From Roseibium polysiphoniae (GTDB taxonomy: Bacteria > Pseudomonadota > Alphaproteobacteria > Rhizobiales > Stappiaceae): a stretch of 64,000 bases of DNA. Both the position numbers and the translations under genes were made by a program. Positions 9,483 to 16,454 of this stretch are shown here, piece after piece. The notes under the pieces were generated by a model. That model was given only the letters and a program-made list of their open reading frames with translations, was not told the DNA's origin and ran no database searches. The DNA lies in the NCBI RefSeq assembly GCF_014842925.1, contig NZ_JACYXJ010000005.1, positions 62,001 through 126,000 on the forward strand, in the 5' to 3' direction. The number at the start of each line of letters is the position of its first letter. The stretch's first letter is position 1.

Positions 9483-10619
9483 ATGACAACACCAGATTTC
9501 CCGGCCCGGGAATACGAGCGGCGCCTCGAACTGGCCCAGCGCGCGATGCGCGAGCATCGTCTGGACGCGCTCCTGTTCACAACCGAAGCCGAGCTGCGCT
9601 ACTTCACCGGGTTCCGAACGCTGTTCTGGCAGAGCCCCACCCGTCCGTGGTTTCTGATCGTGCCCGCAGAGGGCAAACCGATCGCCGTCATCCCGACCAT
9701 CGGCGAAAATCTCATGGCAACCACCTGGATCGATGACATCCGGACATTTTCCTCGCCTCATGCCGATGATGACGGGCTTTCGCTCTTAACCTCTGCCCTG
9801 CACGGCAGGGCGCGTGTCGGCATGCCGATGGGCCGTGAGACCTCCCTGCGCATGCCGCTGAACGACCTCACACGTCTCCGTAACGCTCTGCCTGCAACCG
9901 AATTCTGTGACGCGACGGAGCTCGTTCAGGCCCTGCGCATGGTCAAATCCGAGCTCGAGATCGAGGTCATATCGAAGATATGCGCGGTCGCCTCCGAGGC
10001 TTTCGAAAACGCGCCCAATTTGTTCCGCGAAGGCCAGAGCCTGAAGGACACCTTTCGAGCCTTCAGGATCGAACTTCTGCAACGCGGCGCTGATGACGTG
10101 CCCTATCTTGTCGGCGGCGCAGGCCCCGGCGGCTATGGCGATGTCATCTCGCCTCCGAGCGACAAGCCACTTGAAGCCGGCGATGTCCTGATGCTCGACA
10201 CGGGCGCGACCCTGAACGGCTATTTCTGTGACTTCGATCGAAACTTCGCCATCGGTCACGCAAGCTCTGAGGCCAGAGACGCCTATGCCCGCCTCCATGA
10301 CGCAACGGAGGCCGCCATCGAGGCTGCGCGGCCCGGCATGACCTGCGCGGACCTGTTCAAACTCATGAACGACCGGACCGGCGGCACGGGCAGCAACGTC
10401 GGTCGCCTTGGCCACGGGCTCGGGATGCAGCTTACCGAAGCGCCGTCCCTGATCGATTTCGACGAGACGATCCTGCAAGAGGGCATGGTCATCACCCTTG
10501 AACCAAGCATGGACCTGCCTGAGGGAAAGATGATGGTCCATGAGGAAAATATCGTTATTCGGGACGGACCAGCCCAGCTCTTGTCACGGCGGGCAGCTCC
10601 CGAACTCCCCATTTTATAG
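9483..10619 (+). CDS. M24 family metallopeptidase (Xaa-Pro peptidase / DoeA-EutD-like)
   Basis: A 378-residue protein with a creatinase-like N-terminal domain and a pita-bread M24 domain. The metal ligands are visible: Asp in MLDTGAT, Asp in CDFDRNFAIGH, His in GRLGHGLGMQ, Glu in ITLEPS and Glu in VHEENIV. M24 relatives include Xaa-Pro aminopeptidase and ectoine hydrolase (DoeA/EutD). The ATG at 9483 is chosen over an upstream in-frame start because it follows GGGAAGAGA. The next gene, an Asp/Glu racemase-fold protein, starts 12 bases later. That neighbour resembles EutA, so a role in ectoine or other cyclic amide breakdown is possible but not proven. Confidence 0.85.
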   Translation: MTTPDFPAREYERRLELAQRAMREHRLDALLFTTEAELRYFTGFRTLFWQSPTRPWFLIVPAEGKPIAVIPTIGENLMATTWIDDIRTFSSPHADDDGLSLLTSALHGRARVGMPMGRETSLRMPLNDLTRLRNALPATEFCDATELVQALRMVKSELEIEVISKICAVASEAFENAPNLFREGQSLKDTFRAFRIELLQRGADDVPYLVGGAGPGGYGDVISPPSDKPLEAGDVLMLDTGATLNGYFCDFDRNFAIGHASSEARDAYARLHDATEAAIEAARPGMTCADLFKLMNDRTGGTGSNVGRLGHGLGMQLTEAPSLIDFDETILQEGMVITLEPSMDLPEGKMMVHEENIVIRDGPAQLLSRRAAPELPIL

Positions 10620-10631
10620 AAAGCCCGCACA

Positions 10632-11399
10632 ATGACCTTCAGGGAACTGCAATCCAGACACCTGCCGTTCGAGGCTGACGCAGGCAACGCATCGCGCGCG
10701 GCCATCGGCCTGATCGTCCTCCAGTCGGACGAAACGCTGGAGGTCGAGTTTCGCTCCCTCTCCGGACTTGAGGGGGTTGCCTTTTATCACTCCCGGATCC
10801 CCAGCGCCCATGACGTCACGCCGCAAACCCTGCAATCCATGCATGAAGAACTGCCACGCGCAGCCGGTCTACTTCCCGATGCCCAGCCAATGGACGTCAT
10901 CGCCTATTGCTGCACATCGGGCACCGCGGTGATCGGACCTGACAACGTCGCCGCAGCGGTTCAAAGCAAGCACCCTTCCGCCAAGGTCACCAATCCGATG
11001 AGCGCGGTGCTGGCGGCCTGCGCCCATCTCGGCGTCAAACGCCCGGCGCTCGTGTCTCCCTACACAAGATCTGTCTCCAGGACCCTACAGGACAATCTAG
11101 AGGCCGCCGGTCTCGAGATTGCGGCGCTTGGCTCCTTCGAACAGGAAGAGGAAGCCGTCGTTGCGCGCATTTCCCAGGCCTCACTTCAGGAAGCGATCTG
11201 CCAGATCGGCGCGAGCGATGACGTCGACGCGGTTTTTGCCTCCTGCACGAACCTGCGCAGTTTTGATGTTATCGAAGCCTGTGAAGCCGCATTGAACAAG
11301 CCGGTCATCACCAGCAACCAGGCTCTGGCCTGGCACATTCTGCAATGCGCCGGATTGCCCACGAAGGACGTAGGGCCAGGCCGCCTGTTCAACGGCTGA
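10632..11399 (+). CDS. Asp/Glu racemase-superfamily protein (maleate isomerase / EutA-like)
   Basis: A 255-residue cytosolic protein of the Asp/Glu/hydantoin racemase and arylmalonate decarboxylase fold. Two catalytic cysteines typical of maleate cis-trans isomerases are visible: YCCTSGTAVIG at about residues 96-106 and FASCTNLRSF at about 200-209. EutA of ectoine-utilisation clusters belongs to this family. It is transcribed right behind the M24 peptidase, so they probably form a two-gene operon. No eutB, eutC or eutE is nearby, so the pathway is uncertain. Alternatives are maleate isomerase or hydantoin racemase. Confidence 0.8.
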   Translation: MTFRELQSRHLPFEADAGNASRAAIGLIVLQSDETLEVEFRSLSGLEGVAFYHSRIPSAHDVTPQTLQSMHEELPRAAGLLPDAQPMDVIAYCCTSGTAVIGPDNVAAAVQSKHPSAKVTNPMSAVLAACAHLGVKRPALVSPYTRSVSRTLQDNLEAAGLEIAALGSFEQEEEAVVARISQASLQEAICQIGASDDVDAVFASCTNLRSFDVIEACEAALNKPVITSNQALAWHILQCAGLPTKDVGPGRLFNG

Positions 11400-11468
11400 C
11401 ATCACCGGCTGAACCTGCTCCGGCCGCCTACCTTGCGCCCTGTCGCTCGGCCGGCGCAAAGCGGGCAG

Positions 11469-11474
11469 TTGACA
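11469..11474 (+). promoter_or_regulatory. Candidate -35 element upstream of the asd leader ORF
   Basis: A consensus TTGACA stands 54 bases before the ATG of the threonine-rich short ORF. The -10 element is not obvious, so this is a tentative promoter call. Confidence 0.35.
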
Positions 11475-11527
11475 TCGGTTTCTTTCCGCGCCAAAAGTCA
11501 CCGGTAATTTGCAACTGGAGCTTAGGC

Positions 11528-11650
11528 ATGGTTCGGCGCAGCGCCGATATCGCGAAGAAGCAGACGACGGTTTTCACCGGCGCCGCTTTTGCCTGCGCAA
11601 CCCCTGCTCCGACAACCACCGTCAAACCGACTACGACCACCACCGCTTAA
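11528..11650 (+). CDS. Threonine-rich short ORF, candidate leader peptide of asd
   Basis: A 40-codon ORF between a plausible promoter and asd. It has its own ribosome site (GGAG at 11517-11520, seven bases before the ATG). Twelve codons are Thr, eight of them among the last 13 codons (TTTVKPTTTTTA at the C-terminus). Asd makes the common precursor of threonine, methionine and lysine, so a Thr-codon-rich leader fits an attenuation or translation-coupled sensor like thrL. The stop codon sits inside a small hairpin (11641-11645 with 11651-11655), and further GC-rich pairings follow. It could instead be an unrelated small protein or a chance ORF. Confidence 0.45.
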   Translation: MVRRSADIAKKQTTVFTGAAFACATPAPTTTVKPTTTTTA

Positions 11651-11660
11651 CGGTGCCGCT

Positions 11661-11739
11661 CGTCCCGCTCCCCGGGGATGGGGGGCGCTGAAAGGCCGGC
11701 TGGTCCTGGGACCGGGACACCGGCTGAAGCGGGGAGACG
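11661..11739 (+). promoter_or_regulatory. Structured RNA leader before asd
   Basis: Several pairings can be drawn in this GC-rich stretch. GCCGG at 11695-11699 pairs with CCGGC at 11720-11724, with an inner GGTC/GACC at 11702-11705 and 11710-11713. A longer-range pairing of 11661-11669 with 11728-11739 closes just before the asd ribosome site. No T tract is present, so a translational rather than intrinsic-terminator mechanism would be more likely. This was folded by eye only. Confidence 0.35.
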
Positions 11740-11755
11740 GATGAGGAATTTCAAC

Positions 11756-12790
11756 ATGGGTTACAAGATCGCAATCGTGGGCGCCACCGGCAACGTCGGG
11801 CGGGAAATGCTCGACATTCTCGCCGAGCGTGGCTTTCCAGCCGATGAAGTCGTTGCACTGGCCTCGCGCCGCTCGCAGGGCACGGAAGTCTCCTTCGGCG
11901 ACAAGACCTTGAAGGTCCAGGCCATGGAGAACTACGACTTCTCCGACACTGACATCTGCCTGATGTCTGCTGGCGGTTCGGTCGCCAAGGAATGGGCGCC
12001 CCGGATCGGAGCCAAGGGCTGCGTCGTGATCGACAACTCGTCGGCCTGGCGCTACGACGCGGACGTGCCGCTGATCGTTCCCGAGGTCAATGCGGATGCG
12101 ATCACCGGCTTCTCCAAGAAGAACATCATCGCCAATCCGAACTGCTCGACCGCGCAGCTGGTCGTCGCGCTGAAGCCCCTGCATGAGGTCGCCAAGATCA
12201 AGCGCGTTGTCGTCTCGACCTACCAGTCGGTCTCCGGCGGTGGCAAAGACGCCATGGAAGAGTTGTTCAACCAGACCCGCGCCGTCTTCGTGAATGACCC
12301 GATCGAGCCGGAGAAGTTCACCAAGCGCATCGCCTTCAACGTCATTCCGCATATCGATAGCTTCATGGAAGACGGCTACACGAAGGAAGAGTGGAAGGTT
12401 CTGGCCGAGACCAAGAAGATGCTCGACCCGAAGATCAAGGTCACCTGCACAGCCGTCCGCGTCCCGGTCTTTATCGGTCACTCCGAGAGCGTCAACATTG
12501 AGTTCGAGAACGAGATCTCTGCGGACGAGGCACGCAACATTCTGCGCGAAGCACCAGGCTGCCTGGTTATCGACAAGCAGGAAGACGGCGGCTACATGAC
12601 GCCATACGAAAGCGCCGGCGAAGATGCGACCTACATCTCCCGCATCCGCGAAGACGCGACCGTCGAAAACGGCCTGAACCTGTGGGTGGTCTCTGACAAC
12701 CTGCGCAAGGGTGCGGCGCTGAACACGGTTCAGATCGCCGAAGTTCTGGTCAACCGTGGCCTGATCCAGCCGAAAAAGGCAGCGGCCTAA
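11756..12790 (+). CDS. asd: Aspartate-semialdehyde dehydrogenase
   Basis: A 344-residue NADP-dependent enzyme converting aspartyl-4-phosphate to the semialdehyde, the branch point to lysine, threonine, methionine and diaminopimelate. The Rossmann motif IAIVGATGNVGREML is at residues 4-18, the catalytic Cys is in NPNCSTAQ (about residue 130) and the phosphate-binding VSTYQSVSGGGK segment follows. The ATG at 11756 is chosen because GAGGA at 11743-11747 is correctly spaced and the protein then starts MGYKIAIVG, the usual alphaproteobacterial length. A threonine-rich ORF and RNA structures precede it. Confidence 0.96.
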   Translation: MGYKIAIVGATGNVGREMLDILAERGFPADEVVALASRRSQGTEVSFGDKTLKVQAMENYDFSDTDICLMSAGGSVAKEWAPRIGAKGCVVIDNSSAWRYDADVPLIVPEVNADAITGFSKKNIIANPNCSTAQLVVALKPLHEVAKIKRVVVSTYQSVSGGGKDAMEELFNQTRAVFVNDPIEPEKFTKRIAFNVIPHIDSFMEDGYTKEEWKVLAETKKMLDPKIKVTCTAVRVPVFIGHSESVNIEFENEISADEARNILREAPGCLVIDKQEDGGYMTPYESAGEDATYISRIREDATVENGLNLWVVSDNLRKGAALNTVQIAEVLVNRGLIQPKKAAA

Positions 12791-12851
12791 CGACTTCATG
12801 GATCAAGCGCGTTCACCAGAGTGCGCTTGATCCAATGAGCTTCCAGGTCAC

Positions 12852-13586
12852 ATGCCCAGTCATACGAAAGACGCCGCCGTGGCCGTCACGCAAGCAGCCT
12901 CCTTCCAGGACGATCAGGCCCAGGCGCCATCAGCCCGTTTCAGCGACTGGCTGGTTTTCCAGGCCGGCTCGGATTGGGCTGCCGCAACCGAGCATGAGTT
13001 CACCAAGGCCATCGGCGACGGCACCATGCCCGCCCCGGCCTATGTGCGGTATCTGATCGAAGACTATACCTTCATCACAGATCTTGCCTCGACCCTTGGC
13101 TATCTGGTCGCCAAAGCGCCGACCATGCGATCCAAGGCGAGGCTAAGCGCATTTCTCGCGCTGCTGACATCCGAGGAAAACGACTATTTCGAGCGCTCTT
13201 TTGCAGCGTTGAATGTCCCCGAGACAACTTATCGGACAGCAGCCCAGGGGCCAGTCACCCGCCAGTTTTCTAACCTGCTGCTGACCTCATCGGGCAAGGG
13301 CACCTATGCCGAAGGCCTTGCCTGCCTGCTTTGCGCCGAATGGGTGTATCTGACCTGGGGACTGCGCGAAGCCAAAAAACCACGCCCCGAGGCTTTCTAC
13401 CTCGCCGAATGGATCGACCTTCATGCAGTCCCCGGCTTTGAGAGCTTCGTCGGCTGGCTGCGTGAAGAGATGGATGTCGTCGGCAATGCGCTGAGCGAGG
13501 CCGAACGACAACGGGTCGCCCAATGCTTCAAGGACATGTGCGCGCTTGAAGTGGCATTCTTCGACGCCGTCTGGGAGGGCTCTTAA
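12852..13586 (+). CDS. TenA family protein (thiaminase II / aminopyrimidine hydrolase-like)
   Basis: A 244-residue all-helical TenA/heme-oxygenase-fold protein. The first 30 residues look disordered; the domain proper starts at about FSDWLVFQAGSDW. Family features include the Tyr/Asp-rich YVRYLIEDYTFI helix, EENDYFERSF and ACLLCAEWVYLTWG with candidate active-site cysteines. A C-terminal Glu-rich helix (CALEVAFFDAVWEG) supplies the conserved Glu of the family. TenA enzymes salvage thiamine by hydrolysing aminopyrimidines, but TenA_C-type relatives outside thiamine operons may have other roles. No thi genes are adjacent. Confidence 0.82.
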   Translation: MPSHTKDAAVAVTQAASFQDDQAQAPSARFSDWLVFQAGSDWAAATEHEFTKAIGDGTMPAPAYVRYLIEDYTFITDLASTLGYLVAKAPTMRSKARLSAFLALLTSEENDYFERSFAALNVPETTYRTAAQGPVTRQFSNLLLTSSGKGTYAEGLACLLCAEWVYLTWGLREAKKPRPEAFYLAEWIDLHAVPGFESFVGWLREEMDVVGNALSEAERQRVAQCFKDMCALEVAFFDAVWEGS

Positions 13587-13622
13587 GCCCGCCCGGAACC
13601 TGTTCGAGATGCGACCCGAAAA

Positions 13623-14276
13623 TCACTCGGTTGGCGTGCCGGAAACCGCCGTTTCAAATTTTTCCGTGTGAGGATCCATCACCCTCAGCTCGCCTGAGCC
13701 GATGTCGAACCACGCCCCATGCAGACTCAGTTCACCCTTGGTGACGGCATCTTCCACGAATGAGAATGTGTGCAGGTTCTTGAGAGACTGGCGCACACCG
13801 GCATATTCCATGGCCAGCTGCGGATCATCGATCCTGTCGACCGGCATACAGGCCATGGCGATGGCGGCCGGTTCCAAGAGCTTGATCCAGCGGCCGATGA
13901 AGTCCCCCTTCAGGGCAGGCGCATTGGCATTTTCCCGGAACGCCTGAACACCACCGCATTTGGCGTGGCCCATGACAACCACATGCTGAACCTTCAGCGC
14001 CGTCACCGCATATTCCAGGGCCGCACTCGTGCCGTGCTGTCCCTCGGTTTCCTCGTAAGGCGGCACTAGGTTGGCAACGTTGCGCAGCACGAAGAGCTCG
14101 CCCGGTCCCGCATGGAAGATCCCTTCGGGCGTCACCCGGCTATCGCAGCAGGAAATGACCATGACCTCGGGCTTCTGGCCATAAACGGCAAGGTGTTCGT
14201 GGGTTTCCTTGTGGCGGACAAAGCCCTTTTCAAAGTATCGACCGTAACCGGACAACAGACTTTCAGGAAATGTCAA
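13623..14276 (-). CDS. Beta-class carbonic anhydrase
   Basis: A 217-residue zinc enzyme interconverting CO2 and bicarbonate in the cytosol. Zinc ligands are the Cys of CCDSRV, with its Asp-Arg dyad, and His and Cys of MGHAKCGG. I place the start at the TTG at 14276 (MTFPESLLSGYGRYF, a typical beginning) because GGAGG lies eight bases upstream in the mRNA; a longer TTG start at 14300 lacks this. It is the third gene of an apparent sbtA-sbtB-CA operon, which suggests a role in supplying bicarbonate or CO2 to carboxylases. Confidence 0.93.
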   Translation of the reverse strand: MTFPESLLSGYGRYFEKGFVRHKETHEHLAVYGQKPEVMVISCCDSRVTPEGIFHAGPGELFVLRNVANLVPPYEETEGQHGTSAALEYAVTALKVQHVVVMGHAKCGGVQAFRENANAPALKGDFIGRWIKLLEPAAIAMACMPVDRIDDPQLAMEYAGVRQSLKNLHTFSFVEDAVTKGELSLHGAWFDIGSGELRVMDPHTEKFETAVSGTPTE

Positions 14277-14421
14277 AACTTCGGCCTCCGTAAGCGACAA
14301 TCGACAAGACTCGATCGCTTATATGAGAAACAGGACGGCGATGCCAACATGCAGTCAACGCCAGCTGTCCACGCCTCCAGGAGCGGGCAGGCGGGCGTCC
14401 GGCTTTCAAGCAGGTTGTTTG

Positions 14422-14733
14422 CTAAAATCGCTCGGTTCTAAGAACCTGGCAATCGGTGACGCTGACCACTCCGATGTGCCGTTGTACAACCTTGAATGCC
14501 GCATCCAGAAGACCATCCAGCAGCTCTTCCCGAATGATGCAGATGACAGCGACCATACCGCCGGCACGCGACACCTGCCCTTCACGGCTCCAGCGGCCTG
14601 ACCGGCCACTGCCGCCCAGAACCGGCAGCACCGTGTATCCGGTGACACCCGCCTCGCTCAAGGCATCCGTCAGACGCGATTCCATCGGGCTTTCGATGAT
14701 AATCTCGACCCGTTTTGCGGTGCTTGTTTCCAT
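14422..14733 (-). CDS. sbtB: PII-like nitrogen/carbon regulatory protein (SbtB-like)
   Basis: A 103-residue PII-superfamily protein with the ferredoxin-like pattern. It begins METSTAKRVEIIIES and has a glycine/serine-rich flexible T-loop-like region (GGSGRSGRWSREGQ), then VAVICIIREELLDGLLDAAFKVVQRHIGVVSVTDCQV. The start at 14733 is backed by a GGGAGGG stretch about seven bases upstream. It begins four bases after the transporter stop. SbtB proteins bind adenine nucleotides and gate SbtA transporters in cyanobacteria; the same role is inferred here from adjacency and fold. Confidence 0.82.
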   Translation of the reverse strand: METSTAKRVEIIIESPMESRLTDALSEAGVTGYTVLPVLGGSGRSGRWSREGQVSRAGGMVAVICIIREELLDGLLDAAFKVVQRHIGVVSVTDCQVLRTERF

Positions 14734-14737
14734 CAGC

Positions 14738-15718
14738 CTACCCTCCCCACGCTGTCGCCATTGTAAGATACAGCGGAATGCCAAGCGTCAGATTGAACGG
14801 AAATGTGATCCCCAACGACAGCGTCAGATAAATCGAGGGGTTTGCTTCCGGCAAGGCAACACGCATGGCTGCGGGAACCGCGATATAGGAAGCAGACGCC
14901 GACAGGGTCATCAGCAACATCGTTCCGCCGGGCGATAGTCCCAGCAGAACAGCCGCTGCAAGTCCGAAGGCGGAGCCGACCAGCGGCATGATCACACCGA
15001 ACAGGACAAGACCGGGACGCAAGACGCTCGCGCTCGTCCGCAGACCTCGACCCGCGACCAGTCCCATATCCAGCAGAAACAGGCACAAGACACCCTTGAA
15101 CGGTGAAACGATGAAGCTCTCGATGTCGGCAAGTCCCTTCGGGCCGGTTATGAAACCGATCAGGAAGGAGCCGATCAACAGCACGATGGAGCCGTTCAGA
15201 AGGATTTCCCGCCAAAGCCCGCTTTCCGTTCCCTGTTCTTGGGCCTGACCTCTGGTCGCCAGCCAAAGTGCGGACAAGATCGCGGGCGCCTCCATGCCTG
15301 CGGCAACGGCCACCATATAGCCTTCGGTCGCGATGCCCTGACTTTGCAGGACCGATGTTGCGGCCACGAAGGTCACGATCGAAATCGAGCCATAGTGCCC
15401 TGCCACGGCAGCAGCGTCCGTGCGGCCAAGACCGGTCATGACATTCAAGAGCCCAAAGGCAACGAGTGGCAGAACAAACGAAAGCAAAAGCCCGGCAATC
15501 AGCGTCAGCACCAGGCTGGCATCAATGCCGTGATCACTTACGCTCACACCGCCCTTGTAGCCGATGGCGAAGAGCAGATAGATCGAAAGGGCCTTCGCCG
15601 CGGCCTCTGGAACAGACAAGTCGGATCGCAAGAAAGAAGCGACCAGCCCGAGGACGAAAAACAGGATAATCGGCGACAACAGATTGGTCGCCGCAAGGCT
15701 AAGGATGGTATCCAGCAC
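14738..15718 (-). CDS. sbtA: SbtA-family sodium-dependent bicarbonate transporter
   Basis: A 326-residue inner-membrane protein with about ten hydrophobic segments in two inverted halves. Characteristic stretches are LFFVLGLVASFLRSDL with the conserved Ser-Asp, FAIGYKGG, GHYGSISIVTF and, in the second half, LLMTLSASASYIAVPAAMR. These match the SbtA (DUF897) family, whose cyanobacterial members are high-affinity Na+/bicarbonate symporters. It heads a minus-strand operon with the PII-like protein and carbonic anhydrase. Substrate specificity in this lineage has to be inferred, but the partner genes support bicarbonate. Confidence 0.85.
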   Translation of the reverse strand: MLDTILSLAATNLLSPIILFFVLGLVASFLRSDLSVPEAAAKALSIYLLFAIGYKGGVSVSDHGIDASLVLTLIAGLLLSFVLPLVAFGLLNVMTGLGRTDAAAVAGHYGSISIVTFVAATSVLQSQGIATEGYMVAVAAGMEAPAILSALWLATRGQAQEQGTESGLWREILLNGSIVLLIGSFLIGFITGPKGLADIESFIVSPFKGVLCLFLLDMGLVAGRGLRTSASVLRPGLVLFGVIMPLVGSAFGLAAAVLLGLSPGGTMLLMTLSASASYIAVPAAMRVALPEANPSIYLTLSLGITFPFNLTLGIPLYLTMATAWGG

Positions 15719-15890
15719 GCCATTCTTCCCAAAAGCCCGCTCACTTTCGGAAACAGCGAATACGGGAAACTACATAGCTCCCGCCCATATAAAGAACACC
15801 GGACACCCTCACAAGCCCTGAAAGCCCCGGCAAGCTTCGAGCAGAAGCGTCACCGCGGCTTCTGAACCGATCAGGCCGATCTACGGCAGC

Positions 15891-16274
15891 TCAGGTCGAA
15901 ACGTTGAGACTATGTCTCTCTTCCTGTCCGCCATGATCCTCATAGGCATGGCGCACGGTCTCCGGAGCCTGATGCTCCGGCACACCGAGCGTACTCGGGC
16001 GCCGCACCGTCGTCTTTTTCGGGTCGAGAACATGCTGCGCCGTTGCCCGATAGGCAGCAACGCCGTCAAGACGGTGATCTTCGTGGTGTTCGGCATCAAC
16101 AAGAACGGCCGGCGCCTCGTCGGAGGAACCGCTGTCTGGATCATGGCGCTGCGCGCGTGACTCTTTACTGTTGTGCTCATCCCGCGGGTCGTCCCGGCGC
16201 TCCCGGTCCGGCGGGTATTCTGTCGCATGCGCCACGACGGGGGCCGTAGGTGGCCTTTCAATCGTCGTTGGCAT
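15891..16274 (-). CDS. Hypothetical charged, probably disordered protein
   Basis: A 127-residue very hydrophilic protein rich in Asp, Glu, Arg, His and Pro, with no hydrophobic core, signal peptide or recognisable domain. The ATG at 16274 is preceded at ideal spacing by AGGAGG, the main reason for calling it real. It contains His/Asp/Glu-dense stretches (DAEHHEDHRLDG, HAYEDHGGQEERHS) that could bind metal. It lies alone between sbtA and typA. The opposite strand carries an overlapping open frame without such a ribosome site. Confidence 0.6.
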   Translation of the reverse strand: MPTTIERPPTAPVVAHATEYPPDRERRDDPRDEHNSKESRAQRHDPDSGSSDEAPAVLVDAEHHEDHRLDGVAAYRATAQHVLDPKKTTVRRPSTLGVPEHQAPETVRHAYEDHGGQEERHSLNVST

Positions 16275-16401
16275 AATGGCCTCCTGGCCAGCTTTTACGA
16301 TGCGCCCTTCTGGCAGCACCGTCAAAAAGTCTGGCAAGAAAAGATTAACAAAGCTTTACGCTTCGTAAACACTGTGTGCCATCCTGACTCATGTGTTCAA
16401 A

Positions 16402-16433
16402 CAAAAAAAGCGGGCCGAGGCCCGCTTTTCAAT
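16402..16433 (-). terminator. Intrinsic terminator after typA (possibly bidirectional)
   Basis: A 10-bp stem (16406-16415 with 16420-16429) with a 4-base loop is flanked by A runs on the plus strand, giving a T run after the hairpin on the minus strand, right behind the typA stop. Confidence 0.85.
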
Positions 16434-16454
16434 TTTCCCGGTGATGCCACAGGC

